Below are positions 33,764-42,183 of a stretch of DNA of 62,665 bases, in pieces. Made by a program: the position numbers and the translations under genes. This DNA is from Chitinophagales bacterium (GTDB lineage: Bacteria > Bacteroidota > Bacteroidia > Chitinophagales > S012-47): the NCBI GenBank assembly GCA_015487695.1, contig WFPF01000110.1:1-62665 (forward strand), in the 5' to 3' direction. The notes under the pieces were generated by a model, which saw only the letters and a list, made by a program, of their open reading frames with translations, was not told the DNA's origin and searched no databases. The first letter of the stretch is position 1. Each line of letters begins with the position of its first letter.

Positions 33764-36187
33764 TCAGTACAAAGGCGGATAATCGCTCGGACTGGCTTCC
33801 GCCATGAGTTCATAAACCCGTTCGAATATCTGCTCGGCATTGGGTTTGCAAAAGTAATCGCCATCCGAAGCATAGGCAGCTCTATTCTCGGCCGCGGTGA
33901 TGCTCAGAGGCTCGGAGTCGAGCCAGAAGTACGCATCCTGCTCTTCTATTACCTGTTGCATCATATAGGCCGTAGCGCCTCCGGGCACGTCTTCATCAAT
34001 AAATACGACCCGATTCGTCTTCCTTACCGAATCGGCAATGAGATGATCCAGATCAAAAGGAATGAGGCTTTGCACATCTATCAACTCGCAAGAGATATTT
34101 TTCTCCTCAAGCATCTTCATGGCATCCTGCACCACGCGCAGCGTGGAGCCATAGGTCACCAGCGTGACATCGCTGCCTTCCTGCAATATCTCGGCATGGC
34201 CCGGCACTATCGTATAGTCGGCCAGGTTTTCGGGTTTGCGTTCTTTCAGGCGGTATCCGTTGAGGCATTCGATGATGATGCCGGGTTCGTCAGATTTTAG
34301 CAGGGCATTGTACATGCCCGCTGCCTGGGTCATATTGCGGGGCACACACACATGCACCCCTTTCACCGAATTGATAATCATGCCCATGGGCGATCCGGTA
34401 TGCCAGATGCCCTCAAGCCGGTGTCCGCGCGTACGTATGATTACCGGGGCCTTCTGGCCTCCCCTGCTGCGGTATTGCAGTGTGGCCAGGTCGTCAACGA
34501 TGGGCTGCAGACCGTAAATGAGATAGTCGAGATACTGAATCTCGGCTATGGGCCGCAGACCCCGCATGGCCATTCCTATTCCCTGTCCGACTATACTGGC
34601 CTCGCGAATGCCCGTATCAAAGACGCGGCTTTCGCCATACTTTGCCTGAAGGCCGGCAAAGCCCTGATTCACATCCCCTATCTTGCCCAGGTCCTCACCA
34701 AAGGCAAACACATCGGGATTGCGGGCGAGCATGCTGTCAAAATATTCATTCAGTATCTCATATCCGTTTTTCACTTCCGAGTTATCCGTATAAACAGCCG
34801 GTACCGCCTCCACACGAGAAAGGGATTCCTCTGATTCGCTGTATAATTTGCTGCGATAAGCCTCATTTGCAAAATCCTGTTTTTCTTTCAACCATTGCGT
34901 AAGGGCCTCGCGCTCAGCACTTCCCTCCCCGATACTTGCTCTGAGGGCTTTCTTTACCGCTGCGAAATAATCTCTTCGAATGGGTGTAATAGCGTTGCTG
35001 AGCTCATTGACGGCCTCGTTGATCTGCCCGGCATAAGCCGACACCGATGCCAGACTCTGCATCAGAGCCAGGGCCTCTTTGATTTCTGCATCGATGGGCT
35101 TTCGCATTTCCACCCAGGCCCGTTTTTGTGATTCCCTGGCTGCTTTGCGCGCTTCCTTTTCAATTTCATCCAACTCTTCGGAGGTGGCCAGCTTATTGCT
35201 TTCAATCCAGGAGCGCATCTTTCGATTGCAGTCAAATTCTTTTTCCCACTCCAGGCGCTCTTTCGACTTATATCGCTCGTGAGAGCCGGAGGTGCTGTGT
35301 CCCTGGGGCTGTGTGACGCCTTTCACATGAAATACAGCCGGAATATGCGTATCTCTTATTTTTTGAATTCCCTTTTGATAGGTTTCGATCAGGGCAGGAT
35401 AATCCCATGCATCCAGTGTGTAAATATCGAGTCCCCCGTTTTCATCGCGCTTGAAACCTTTGAGGACTTCGGATATGCTCTTTTTGGTCGTCTGATAATC
35501 AATCGGCACACTAATGCCATATCCGTCATCCCAGATGGAAATGGCCAGAGGTATTTCCAGCACACCGGCTGCATTTAATGACTCCCAGAAGATGCCTTCG
35601 GAGGTGCTGGCATCCCCGATGGTGCAAAAGACCACCTCGTTGCCATTCATCGAAAATCGTTCGGCACCCGGGATATCCGGGTTTTCGCGGTATTTTTTTG
35701 AGGCAAGGGCAAGACCTACGGCCCGCGCCATCTGGCTGGCCGTGGGAGAAGTATCCGAGGCCGTATTCTTCATTTTGGAGAGGTACTTCCACTCCCCGTT
35801 GGGGTCAAGCGAACGCGTGGCAAAGTGATTGTTCATTTGCCGTCCTCCCGAGAAAGGCTCGCGTTCGAGGTCGGTATCGGCATAAAGCTGTGCGAACATA
35901 TGTTCCACCGTGCCCATGCCGGTAGCCAATACAAAGGTCTGATCGCGATAGTATCCGCTTCTGAAATCGCCCGCCCTGAAAGCTTTGGCCATGGCCAGCT
36001 GCGGAACCTCCTTGCCATCCCCAAAAATGCCAAACTTCGCTTTGCCCGTCAGCACTTCTTTCCGGCCAATCAGGCTCGCCTCGCGGCTGAGCACAGCCAG
36101 GCGGTAGTCATTCAATACTTCCTTTCTGAATTCTTCGAATCCAATTCTTTCTTCCTGCGAAAACTCTGCATTTTGCTGCTCTTCCAT
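33764..36187 (-). CDS. Fused E1 alpha/beta of a 2-oxo acid dehydrogenase (branched-chain or pyruvate type)
   Basis: An 807-residue thiamine-diphosphate decarboxylase joining the E1 alpha part (about 1-400) and E1 beta part (about 460-807) in one chain. Alpha: GDASTSEGIFWES and IWDDGYGIS form the cofactor/metal site, and HSTSGSHERY is the phosphorylation-loop equivalent. Beta: FGEDLGKIGDVNQGF and DTGIREASIVGQGIGMA, then PIAEIQYLDYL. The enzyme decarboxylates a 2-oxo acid and acylates the lipoyl group of E2. No E2 or E3 gene lies nearby. Fused E1 is typical of Bacteroidota. An exact -7 element and AAGGAG precede the ATG. Confidence 0.93.
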   Translation of the reverse strand: MEEQQNAEFSQEERIGFEEFRKEVLNDYRLAVLSREASLIGRKEVLTGKAKFGIFGDGKEVPQLAMAKAFRAGDFRSGYYRDQTFVLATGMGTVEHMFAQLYADTDLEREPFSGGRQMNNHFATRSLDPNGEWKYLSKMKNTASDTSPTASQMARAVGLALASKKYRENPDIPGAERFSMNGNEVVFCTIGDASTSEGIFWESLNAAGVLEIPLAISIWDDGYGISVPIDYQTTKKSISEVLKGFKRDENGGLDIYTLDAWDYPALIETYQKGIQKIRDTHIPAVFHVKGVTQPQGHSTSGSHERYKSKERLEWEKEFDCNRKMRSWIESNKLATSEELDEIEKEARKAARESQKRAWVEMRKPIDAEIKEALALMQSLASVSAYAGQINEAVNELSNAITPIRRDYFAAVKKALRASIGEGSAEREALTQWLKEKQDFANEAYRSKLYSESEESLSRVEAVPAVYTDNSEVKNGYEILNEYFDSMLARNPDVFAFGEDLGKIGDVNQGFAGLQAKYGESRVFDTGIREASIVGQGIGMAMRGLRPIAEIQYLDYLIYGLQPIVDDLATLQYRSRGGQKAPVIIRTRGHRLEGIWHTGSPMGMIINSVKGVHVCVPRNMTQAAGMYNALLKSDEPGIIIECLNGYRLKERKPENLADYTIVPGHAEILQEGSDVTLVTYGSTLRVVQDAMKMLEEKNISCELIDVQSLIPFDLDHLIADSVRKTNRVVFIDEDVPGGATAYMMQQVIEEQDAYFWLDSEPLSITAAENRAAYASDGDYFCKPNAEQIFERVYELMAEASPSDYPPLY

Positions 36188-36207
36188 AGCTCCTTGATTG
36201 ATCGTTC

Positions 36208-36215
36208 CAAAATTA
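36208..36215 (-). promoter_or_regulatory. -7 promoter element for fused E1 gene
   Basis: TAATTTTG on the minus strand, 20 nt before the ATG at 36187. A GTTG lies about 22 nt upstream as a possible -33. An AAGGAG sits between it and the start codon. Confidence 0.5.
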
Positions 36216-36320
36216 CAAAAAATGCCTTCTTAAGAAGCAACATTGAGGCGAATGCCACTCATCCCGTGCCGCTGTCCGCAGGCTTGGCTGAAATTGAATC
36301 GGAATGCCGTGTAAAGAGAT

Positions 36321-36328
36321 TAATTTTG
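36321..36328 (+). promoter_or_regulatory. -7 promoter element for PLP decarboxylase gene
   Basis: TAATTTTG followed by C, an exact TAnnTTTG match, 39 nt before the ATG at 36368. ATTG at 36293-36296 is 24 nt upstream. Confidence 0.5.
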
Positions 36329-36367
36329 CCCTCTCGCTTAACCGTCCATTGATCAGTAAAAGAAGCT

Positions 36368-37759
36368 ATGAAACAACGATACATCGACCTCATCAAGCAG
36401 ACTTTTGATTTCCCGATCGAAGGCTTTGACGTAAAAAACGGACATCTCCACTTTTACGGAGTAGACCTCATGGAGGAAATCGGGGAAGAAGAAACGCCTG
36501 TACGCCTTTTTTACCTTCCTAAAATCAGCATCCAGATAGACCGCGCCCGGGATTGCTTTAACGGAGCCATTGAAAGACAGGGATACAAGGGAAGTTACAC
36601 CTACTGCTATTGTACGAAAAGCTCACAGTTTTCCTTTGTAATCAAAGAAGTGCTGAAGCACCAGGCCCAGCTCGAGACCTCCTCTGCGTATGACATGGAC
36701 CTGATTGAAAAGACCTTCCGCAAAGGCTGGCTCGACAAGAAAACAGAAATTGTCTGCAACGGCTTCAAGCCGGAGGAATATATACAACGTATATCGGCCA
36801 TGCACGACCGCGGCTTTGAGAATATTTATACCGTGCTGGACGATTATGAGGAAATTGACCGCTATCGCTTTGCACGGGAAGAAGCACTCAAAATCGGAAT
36901 CAGAGTGGCAACGGAAGAAGAACCCAATTTCGAGTTTTATACCTCGCGACTGGGCGTTCGGTACAAAGATGTGCTCAAACTATACCGCGAGAAGATCAAA
37001 GACAATCCCCGCTTCCAACTGAAAATGCTGCACTTCTTCATTAATACGGGCATACAGGACAGCACCTATTACTGGAATGAACTGAACCGGATGATCAACA
37101 AATACACGGAACTCAAAAAAATAGCTCCTGAACTGAGCATCCTTAATATCGGTGGTGGCATGCCCATTCGTAATTCACTTTATACCGATTTCGACATGCC
37201 CTACATGGTCGAAGAAATTGTACGCATCATCAAGAAATCCTGCGATGAAGCGGGCGTGGACACTCCGGATATTTACAGCGAATTCGGGAAATATACGGTG
37301 GGAGAAAGCGGGGCCCTCATTTTTGAAGTGATCAAGGAAAAGAAACAAAATGACAAGGAGCGCTGGTACATGCTCAACAGTTCCTTCATGACCACCATGC
37401 CCGACATCTGGGGTATCGGTGAAAAGTTTATCATGCTCCCGCTCAACAAATGGGAAAATGAATATCAGCGGGTGAATCTCGGAGGTATCAGTTGCGACCA
37501 GCACGACTACTACAATTCGGAGATGCACATCAGCGAAGTGTGGCTTCCCAAACTGGACAAGAAAGAACCCCTTCTCATTGGTTTCTTTCATACCGGAGCC
37601 TACCAGGAGGCACTGAGCGGTTACGGAGGGATGAAACACTGCCTGATCCCTACGCCCAAGTATATGATCTTCGACCGCGACAGCAAGGGAAAACTAAAGA
37701 CCCGTGTTTTCAGCGAACGTCAGAGCAGCGAACAGATGCTGCGTCTGCTTGGCTACTGA
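36368..37759 (+). CDS. PLP-dependent group III decarboxylase, probably arginine decarboxylase
   Basis: A 463-residue alanine-racemase-fold decarboxylase (Orn/DAP/Arg group). An N-terminal segment YCYCTKSSQFSFV holds the likely PLP lysine, followed by HQAQLETSSAYD. The phosphate-binding glycine loop is LNIGGGMPIRN, and the C-terminal domain carries IYSEFGKYTVGESGA and GAYQEALSGYGG. The Bacteroidota members of this length are usually called arginine decarboxylase, making agmatine for polyamine synthesis. Diaminopimelate decarboxylase is less likely given the divergent lysine motif. The stop is one base from the convergent lpxK stop. Confidence 0.8.
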   Translation: MKQRYIDLIKQTFDFPIEGFDVKNGHLHFYGVDLMEEIGEEETPVRLFYLPKISIQIDRARDCFNGAIERQGYKGSYTYCYCTKSSQFSFVIKEVLKHQAQLETSSAYDMDLIEKTFRKGWLDKKTEIVCNGFKPEEYIQRISAMHDRGFENIYTVLDDYEEIDRYRFAREEALKIGIRVATEEEPNFEFYTSRLGVRYKDVLKLYREKIKDNPRFQLKMLHFFINTGIQDSTYYWNELNRMINKYTELKKIAPELSILNIGGGMPIRNSLYTDFDMPYMVEEIVRIIKKSCDEAGVDTPDIYSEFGKYTVGESGALIFEVIKEKKQNDKERWYMLNSSFMTTMPDIWGIGEKFIMLPLNKWENEYQRVNLGGISCDQHDYYNSEMHISEVWLPKLDKKEPLLIGFFHTGAYQEALSGYGGMKHCLIPTPKYMIFDRDSKGKLKTRVFSERQSSEQMLRLLGY

Positions 37760-37760
37760 T

Positions 37761-38807
37761 CTATCCGAATGCAGATAATTTCTTGTCGATAAAGGATTCC
37801 GGTGTTCCGTTTTCTTCGTGGAATTGCATGCTGACCGGCTGAACGAGCAAGTCGATCTCCTGCGCAGAAAGCAAATCGAGATAGGGAGCTATTCGCTGGG
37901 CATCTTTTTCGGTAGTGAGAATGGCCCGCGCTGCTTTTAAATCCTTCAACTTCCCGATCCATCGCTGAACATCCGAAGGAAGATAACGATGATGATCTGC
38001 ATACGGAAGGACCTCTGCATCCCCGACCAGGCTGCGGACCTGATTTGCAAAGCCCCTGTTGTCAGCCAGGCCTGACACGGCCAAAACAGATGCATATTGC
38101 CTTATGTCCACAGGTATTTTGTCTTTCCACCGAAGAATCTCTCCATAACTCAGATCGGCAAAAAAAACAGCGGCCCCGCTGTAGCGCGATATATCCTTCT
38201 TCAGCTTCTCCTTTTCGTCCGGGGACGTATCGGCAGGGCAATTGCTGACAACAATCAAATCAGCAGCAGAAGCCCTGTGCCTGCCTTCGCGCAGGCGTCC
38301 GGCCGGCAGGAGGGAATCCCGTGTAAAAGGACGCGTCCAGCTCGTCATTAAAATAAGCAACGAAGGCTTTACCGCCAGATGCTGCATGCCATCGTCCATA
38401 ATGACAAGGTCGGTTTTCGGATAACTCATCATTATTTGTGGAATTGCCACACTTCGGTTCTCTGCCACAGCTACGGGTATATCTTCAAAGTTGCGCTTGA
38501 TCATAAGAGGCTCGTCTCCGCACTCCCGGGCCGAAGACCACTTCTGCACCCAGCGGAATCCACTACTCCTGCGTCCGTATCCCCGGCTTAGTACGGCCGG
38601 GTTGCGGTCCTGCAAATTCTTCAGCAACCAGGCTACCATCGGACTCTTACCGCTTCCGCCCACGCTGAGATTGCCCACACAGATGACCGGTACCTCAAAA
38701 GTAACCCTCCTGAAAATGCCCCTCTCATAAAGAAAATGACGAAGGAAGATAAGAGATCCGTAGAGGAGGGTGAAGGGAAAAAGAAGAACTTTCAGAATGT
38801 ACGTCAT
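37761..38807 (-). CDS. lpxK: Tetraacyldisaccharide 4'-kinase (lipid A synthesis)
   Basis: A 348-residue inner membrane kinase that phosphorylates the 4' position of the lipid A disaccharide. An N-terminal membrane helix (VLLFPFTLLYGSLIFL) is followed by the Walker A motif in GNLSVGGSGKSP (about 45-56), then SRGYGRRS, GDEPLMI and DDGMQH, all LpxK hallmarks. The start was set at ATG 38807. A -7 element ends 5 nt upstream of it, and longer starts up to 38915 would run into the divergent hydrolase gene and add a non-family extension. Confidence 0.93.
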   Translation of the reverse strand: MTYILKVLLFPFTLLYGSLIFLRHFLYERGIFRRVTFEVPVICVGNLSVGGSGKSPMVAWLLKNLQDRNPAVLSRGYGRRSSGFRWVQKWSSARECGDEPLMIKRNFEDIPVAVAENRSVAIPQIMMSYPKTDLVIMDDGMQHLAVKPSLLILMTSWTRPFTRDSLLPAGRLREGRHRASAADLIVVSNCPADTSPDEKEKLKKDISRYSGAAVFFADLSYGEILRWKDKIPVDIRQYASVLAVSGLADNRGFANQVRSLVGDAEVLPYADHHRYLPSDVQRWIGKLKDLKAARAILTTEKDAQRIAPYLDLLSAQEIDLLVQPVSMQFHEENGTPESFIDKKLSAFG

Positions 38808-38812
38808 TGATG

Positions 38813-38820
38813 CAAAACTA
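38813..38820 (-). promoter_or_regulatory. -7 promoter element, 5 nt before lpxK ATG
   Basis: TAGTTTTG then CATCA then ATG on the minus strand. An exact TAnnTTTG match; a leaderless mRNA is predicted. It also decides the lpxK start. Confidence 0.55.
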
Positions 38821-38874
38821 AGTTTCATCGGCCAATGCCCGGTCTTATGATTAAATTTATCGTCAAATACCGCC

Positions 38875-40308
38875 ATGAAAAACTGTGTTTCCGCTTTTCT
38901 TCTTTTTTTCATCACGCTTGCACTTTCCGCTCAAAACCCACCTGCAATTCCCCCTGCTCTCGAAGGCAGTTGGAAAGGATCACTGAACACGGGCAGCATC
39001 GAACTGCCCCTTGTCGTTCACATTAAAAAAGGAAAAGACGGTGAAATGAATGCCCTGCTTGACAGTCCGCTTCAGAGTGCATTTGGAATAGATGCCGGGA
39101 GCGTGAGCACTGTGGGAGATAGTTTCCTGATTATCGTGAAATCGATACAGGGAACACTTCGTTTTCATTTCGATAGCATAAATGATGAGTTGCAGGGAAC
39201 CTGGTTACAGGCCAGCAATCGCCTGCCAATCACACTGCAACGCCTGCCCGAAGGCGAACAGGGAATGCCTGATCGCCCGCAAGAACCCGATACTCCGCTG
39301 CCTTATTTGGTGAAGGAAGTAAGCTTTCGCAATGAAACAGCCGGCATCAGCCTCTCAGGCACACTTACCCTCCCCGACTCCACGGGACACTTTCCCGCGG
39401 TGGTGCTCGTCAGCGGATCGGGTCCGCAAGACCGGGACGAAAGCATTTTTGGCCACAGACCTTTTTATGTCCTTTCTGACTTCCTCACCCGGAACGGGAT
39501 TGCCGTTTTGCGCTATGACGACCGGGGCACGGGCAAGTCGGAGGGTTTTTATCCCCCGGCCACTACGGCTGATCTTGCCGAAGATGCCCGTGCGGCACAT
39601 GCCTTTCTGCAGCAACATCCAAATGTCCTGAAATACTGTACGGGCATTGTCGGACACAGCGAAGGCGGCCTTATCGCCCCGATGCTTGCCGGAAAGGACA
39701 GCACCGTTGATTTTATAATCCTGATAGCCGCGCCATCCATTCGCATGGACTCGCTGTTAATTCTGCAGTCGGGTCTCCTCTCCGAAAAAGCGGGCATGAG
39801 CCCCGAACTCATTGCCCTCAACAGGCGCCTGCTTCAGCGCGTTTTCTCGGTCCTCAGGGAAGCCGAAGATAAAGGCGAGGACATAACATTTATGCGCAAA
39901 GCCGTTGACAGCGTGATAAACGAACTGAGCCGGGCCGAAAAAGACAGCCTTCACCTTGACGACCGGAGCATCCTTCGTCAGATACAGTTTTTTATCAGTC
40001 CCTGGATGCGGTATGTGCTCACGCTCGATCCGGAGGAAGTATATTCCGGGCTGAACGTACCCACACTCGCTATTTACGGAGAAAAAGACCTGCAGGTGCC
40101 GGCAGCCATCAACGCACCGGCTCTGGAGAAATACCTGCGTCAATCTCCGCTGACGGATTACCGGGTACTTGTTTTTCCGGGTCTTAACCACCTCATGCAA
40201 AATGCCGGGAGCGGATTGCCTGCCGAATATGCGAGCATTGAAGAAACCATGGCTCCGGCCGTCATGGAGCTGATCTCAAAATGGATATTATTACATTGTA
40301 AAAAATGA
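38875..40308 (+). CDS. Exported alpha/beta hydrolase
   Basis: A 477-residue secreted serine hydrolase. The signal peptide ends ALSAQ (about 20). Residues about 25-125 form a beta-rich N-terminal domain (LEGSWKGSL, LQGTWLQ) common in this Bacteroidota group. Residues about 155-470 are the hydrolase with VSGSGPQDRDES, YDDRGTGKSEG, nucleophile GHSEGG, Asp in YGEKDLQVP and His in PGLNHLMQ. The substrate cannot be told; peptidase S9-like and carboxylesterase activities both occur in the family. It begins a three-gene operon, with its stop overlapping the Nif3 start by 4 bp. Confidence 0.88.
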   Translation: MKNCVSAFLLFFITLALSAQNPPAIPPALEGSWKGSLNTGSIELPLVVHIKKGKDGEMNALLDSPLQSAFGIDAGSVSTVGDSFLIIVKSIQGTLRFHFDSINDELQGTWLQASNRLPITLQRLPEGEQGMPDRPQEPDTPLPYLVKEVSFRNETAGISLSGTLTLPDSTGHFPAVVLVSGSGPQDRDESIFGHRPFYVLSDFLTRNGIAVLRYDDRGTGKSEGFYPPATTADLAEDARAAHAFLQQHPNVLKYCTGIVGHSEGGLIAPMLAGKDSTVDFIILIAAPSIRMDSLLILQSGLLSEKAGMSPELIALNRRLLQRVFSVLREAEDKGEDITFMRKAVDSVINELSRAEKDSLHLDDRSILRQIQFFISPWMRYVLTLDPEEVYSGLNVPTLAIYGEKDLQVPAAINAPALEKYLRQSPLTDYRVLVFPGLNHLMQNAGSGLPAEYASIEETMAPAVMELISKWILLHCKK

Positions 40309-41408
40309 AAGATATGGTCATTCACGATCTGATAAATTACCTGGAAGAATGGGCACCCCCAGCCCTGCAGGAATCCTACGACAATGCCGGGCTCATTGTG
40401 GGAGACCGCCAAAAGGTGATATCGGGAGTTTTGATTTGCCTGGATGTCACCGAGGAGGTGCTGGAAGAGGCAATATCCAAATCTTGCAACCTCATCGTTG
40501 CCCATCACCCGCTGATTTTTACGGGAATAAAAAAAATCACTGGCAGCCACTACACCGAACGCTGCCTGATCAAAGCGATAAAGCATGACATCGCAATATT
40601 TGCCATGCACACCAACCTCGACAGCATAGCTGATGGAGTGAGTGATGCTTTGGCAAAAGAACTGGGCCTGAAAGACACGCGAATACTGGAGCCCAAAAAG
40701 GAAGTGCTGGAAAAACTTTACACTTTTGTGCCGCTTGATCATGCGGATACGGTCAGGAAGGCGCTCTTTGATGCCGGAGCAGGACATATAGGGCAATATG
40801 ACCATTGCAGTTTCAACAGCGAAGGCACGGGTACTTTCAGAGGCCTCGAAGGGAGTCAGCCTTTCGTGGGCAAAAAAGGGGAAGAACACCACGAAGCGGA
40901 AGTGAAAGTAGAGCTTATTTTTCCCGCATGGATCCGGGAAAAGGTACTTTCCGCCCTCTTTGAAAGCCATCCTTATGAGGAAGTGGCCTACGATATAGTT
41001 GCACTGCAGAACGAATATGCTAAGACGGGATTCGGGATGATCGGGCGCCTCGATCAGGAGATGAGTAGCCCGGAATTCCTGCAATTGCTCAAAGAACGAC
41101 TAAATGTGCAGGTGATACGCTATACCTCCGTCTCACATTCTATACGCAGCGTAGCACTTTGCGGAGGATCGGGGAGTTTTCTGCTCTCCAGGGCACGCCA
41201 GGCCGGAGCCGATGCCTTTGTAAGCGGAGATTTCAAATACCATCAGTTTTTTGATGCCGATTCGCAAATCATGATCTGCGATATCGGACACTTTGAGAGT
41301 GAGCAATTTACGATGCAGTTCATTTATGAAAAAATAAGGAAGAAATTTGCTAATTTTGCACTTCATTTGACAAGCGTGGATACCAATCCTATCAAATATT
41401 ACTACTGA
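40305..41408 (+). CDS. Nif3-like dinuclear metal centre protein
   Basis: A 367-residue NIF3/YbgI-family protein (GTP cyclohydrolase I type 2-like), cytoplasmic and usually hexameric. It has ESYDNAGLIVGD, the metal-binding AHHPLIF, AMHTNLDS and the C-terminal SGDFKYHQFFDA and DIGHFESEQF segments. A middle insert (about 130-235, with VELIFPAWIREKVLSAL) is the extra domain of the long form. Biochemical role unsettled. It lies between the hydrolase gene (ATGA overlap) and the zinc-ribbon gene (2-bp gap). Confidence 0.93.
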   Translation: MKDMVIHDLINYLEEWAPPALQESYDNAGLIVGDRQKVISGVLICLDVTEEVLEEAISKSCNLIVAHHPLIFTGIKKITGSHYTERCLIKAIKHDIAIFAMHTNLDSIADGVSDALAKELGLKDTRILEPKKEVLEKLYTFVPLDHADTVRKALFDAGAGHIGQYDHCSFNSEGTGTFRGLEGSQPFVGKKGEEHHEAEVKVELIFPAWIREKVLSALFESHPYEEVAYDIVALQNEYAKTGFGMIGRLDQEMSSPEFLQLLKERLNVQVIRYTSVSHSIRSVALCGGSGSFLLSRARQAGADAFVSGDFKYHQFFDADSQIMICDIGHFESEQFTMQFIYEKIRKKFANFALHLTSVDTNPIKYYY

Positions 41409-41410
41409 TT

Positions 41411-42160
41411 ATGGCTAAGAAAGCGGAGAAAACAATTGAGGAAAAATTAAAGGACCTCGTTGCCCTTCAGAATATTTATTCCAAACTGGATGAAATCAAC
41501 AAACTGAAAGGCGAATTGCCTCTGGAGGTCAGCGATTTGGAAGATGAAATCCTGGGACTTGAGAAGCGTGTAGCACGTTTAAAAGAAGACCGGGAAGACC
41601 TTGAGGACGTGATCACGACTCAGCGCATGAAGGTGAAAGAGTCTGAAGCCCTGACTGCCCGCTATGAGGAGCAACTCAACAATGTAAAAAACAGCCGGGA
41701 GTTTGATGCACTCAACAAGGAAATTGAGATGCAAAAACTGGAGCAGCAACTGGCCGAAAAACGAATCAGGGAAGCGGAAGAGCAAATCACTGCAAAAAAT
41801 GCCGTGATTGAAGAGTCCGAGGAAATACTGAAAAGCAGGCAGGCCGATCTGGAAGTGAAGAAAAAAGAACTTGAAAAAATCAGTGCCGAAACACTGAAGG
41901 AAGAAAAGGCCCTTGCAAAAAAAGCCGAAAGCAAGAGAAAGGGAGTAGAAGAGCGCTACCTGAAAGCATTTGACCGCATCCGAAAAGCCTATGCCAACGG
42001 GCTGGCCGTTGTTATCTACGAAAGAGACAGCTGCGGTGGTTGTCATGCCAAGATTCCCACCCAAAAACAAGTGGAAATACGGCAGCACAAGAAAATTATC
42101 ATTTGCGAGCACTGCGGACGTATTCTGGTAGATCCGGAACTGGCCGAAGCCATTGCATAA
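41411..42160 (+). CDS. Coiled-coil protein with C4-type zinc ribbon
   Basis: A 249-residue cytoplasmic protein. A long antiparallel coiled coil (about 5-190, very rich in Glu, Lys and Leu) is followed by a C-terminal zinc ribbon with SCGGCHAKIP and IICEHCGRIL. This is the CT398/C4-type zinc ribbon family, found beside nif3-like genes in many Bacteroidota, as here. Nucleic-acid or secretion-related roles have been suggested for the family but are not decided by sequence. Confidence 0.9.
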   Translation: MAKKAEKTIEEKLKDLVALQNIYSKLDEINKLKGELPLEVSDLEDEILGLEKRVARLKEDREDLEDVITTQRMKVKESEALTARYEEQLNNVKNSREFDALNKEIEMQKLEQQLAEKRIREAEEQITAKNAVIEESEEILKSRQADLEVKKKELEKISAETLKEEKALAKKAESKRKGVEERYLKAFDRIRKAYANGLAVVIYERDSCGGCHAKIPTQKQVEIRQHKKIIICEHCGRILVDPELAEAIA

Positions 42161-42183
42161 GCCCTCTGCTTCGACCGCGTTTT

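Noticed and set aside
38808-38915. Longer lpxK start, adding 36 residues
   Set aside because: It would overlap the divergent hydrolase start, run upstream of the -7 element and add sequence not seen in LpxK.
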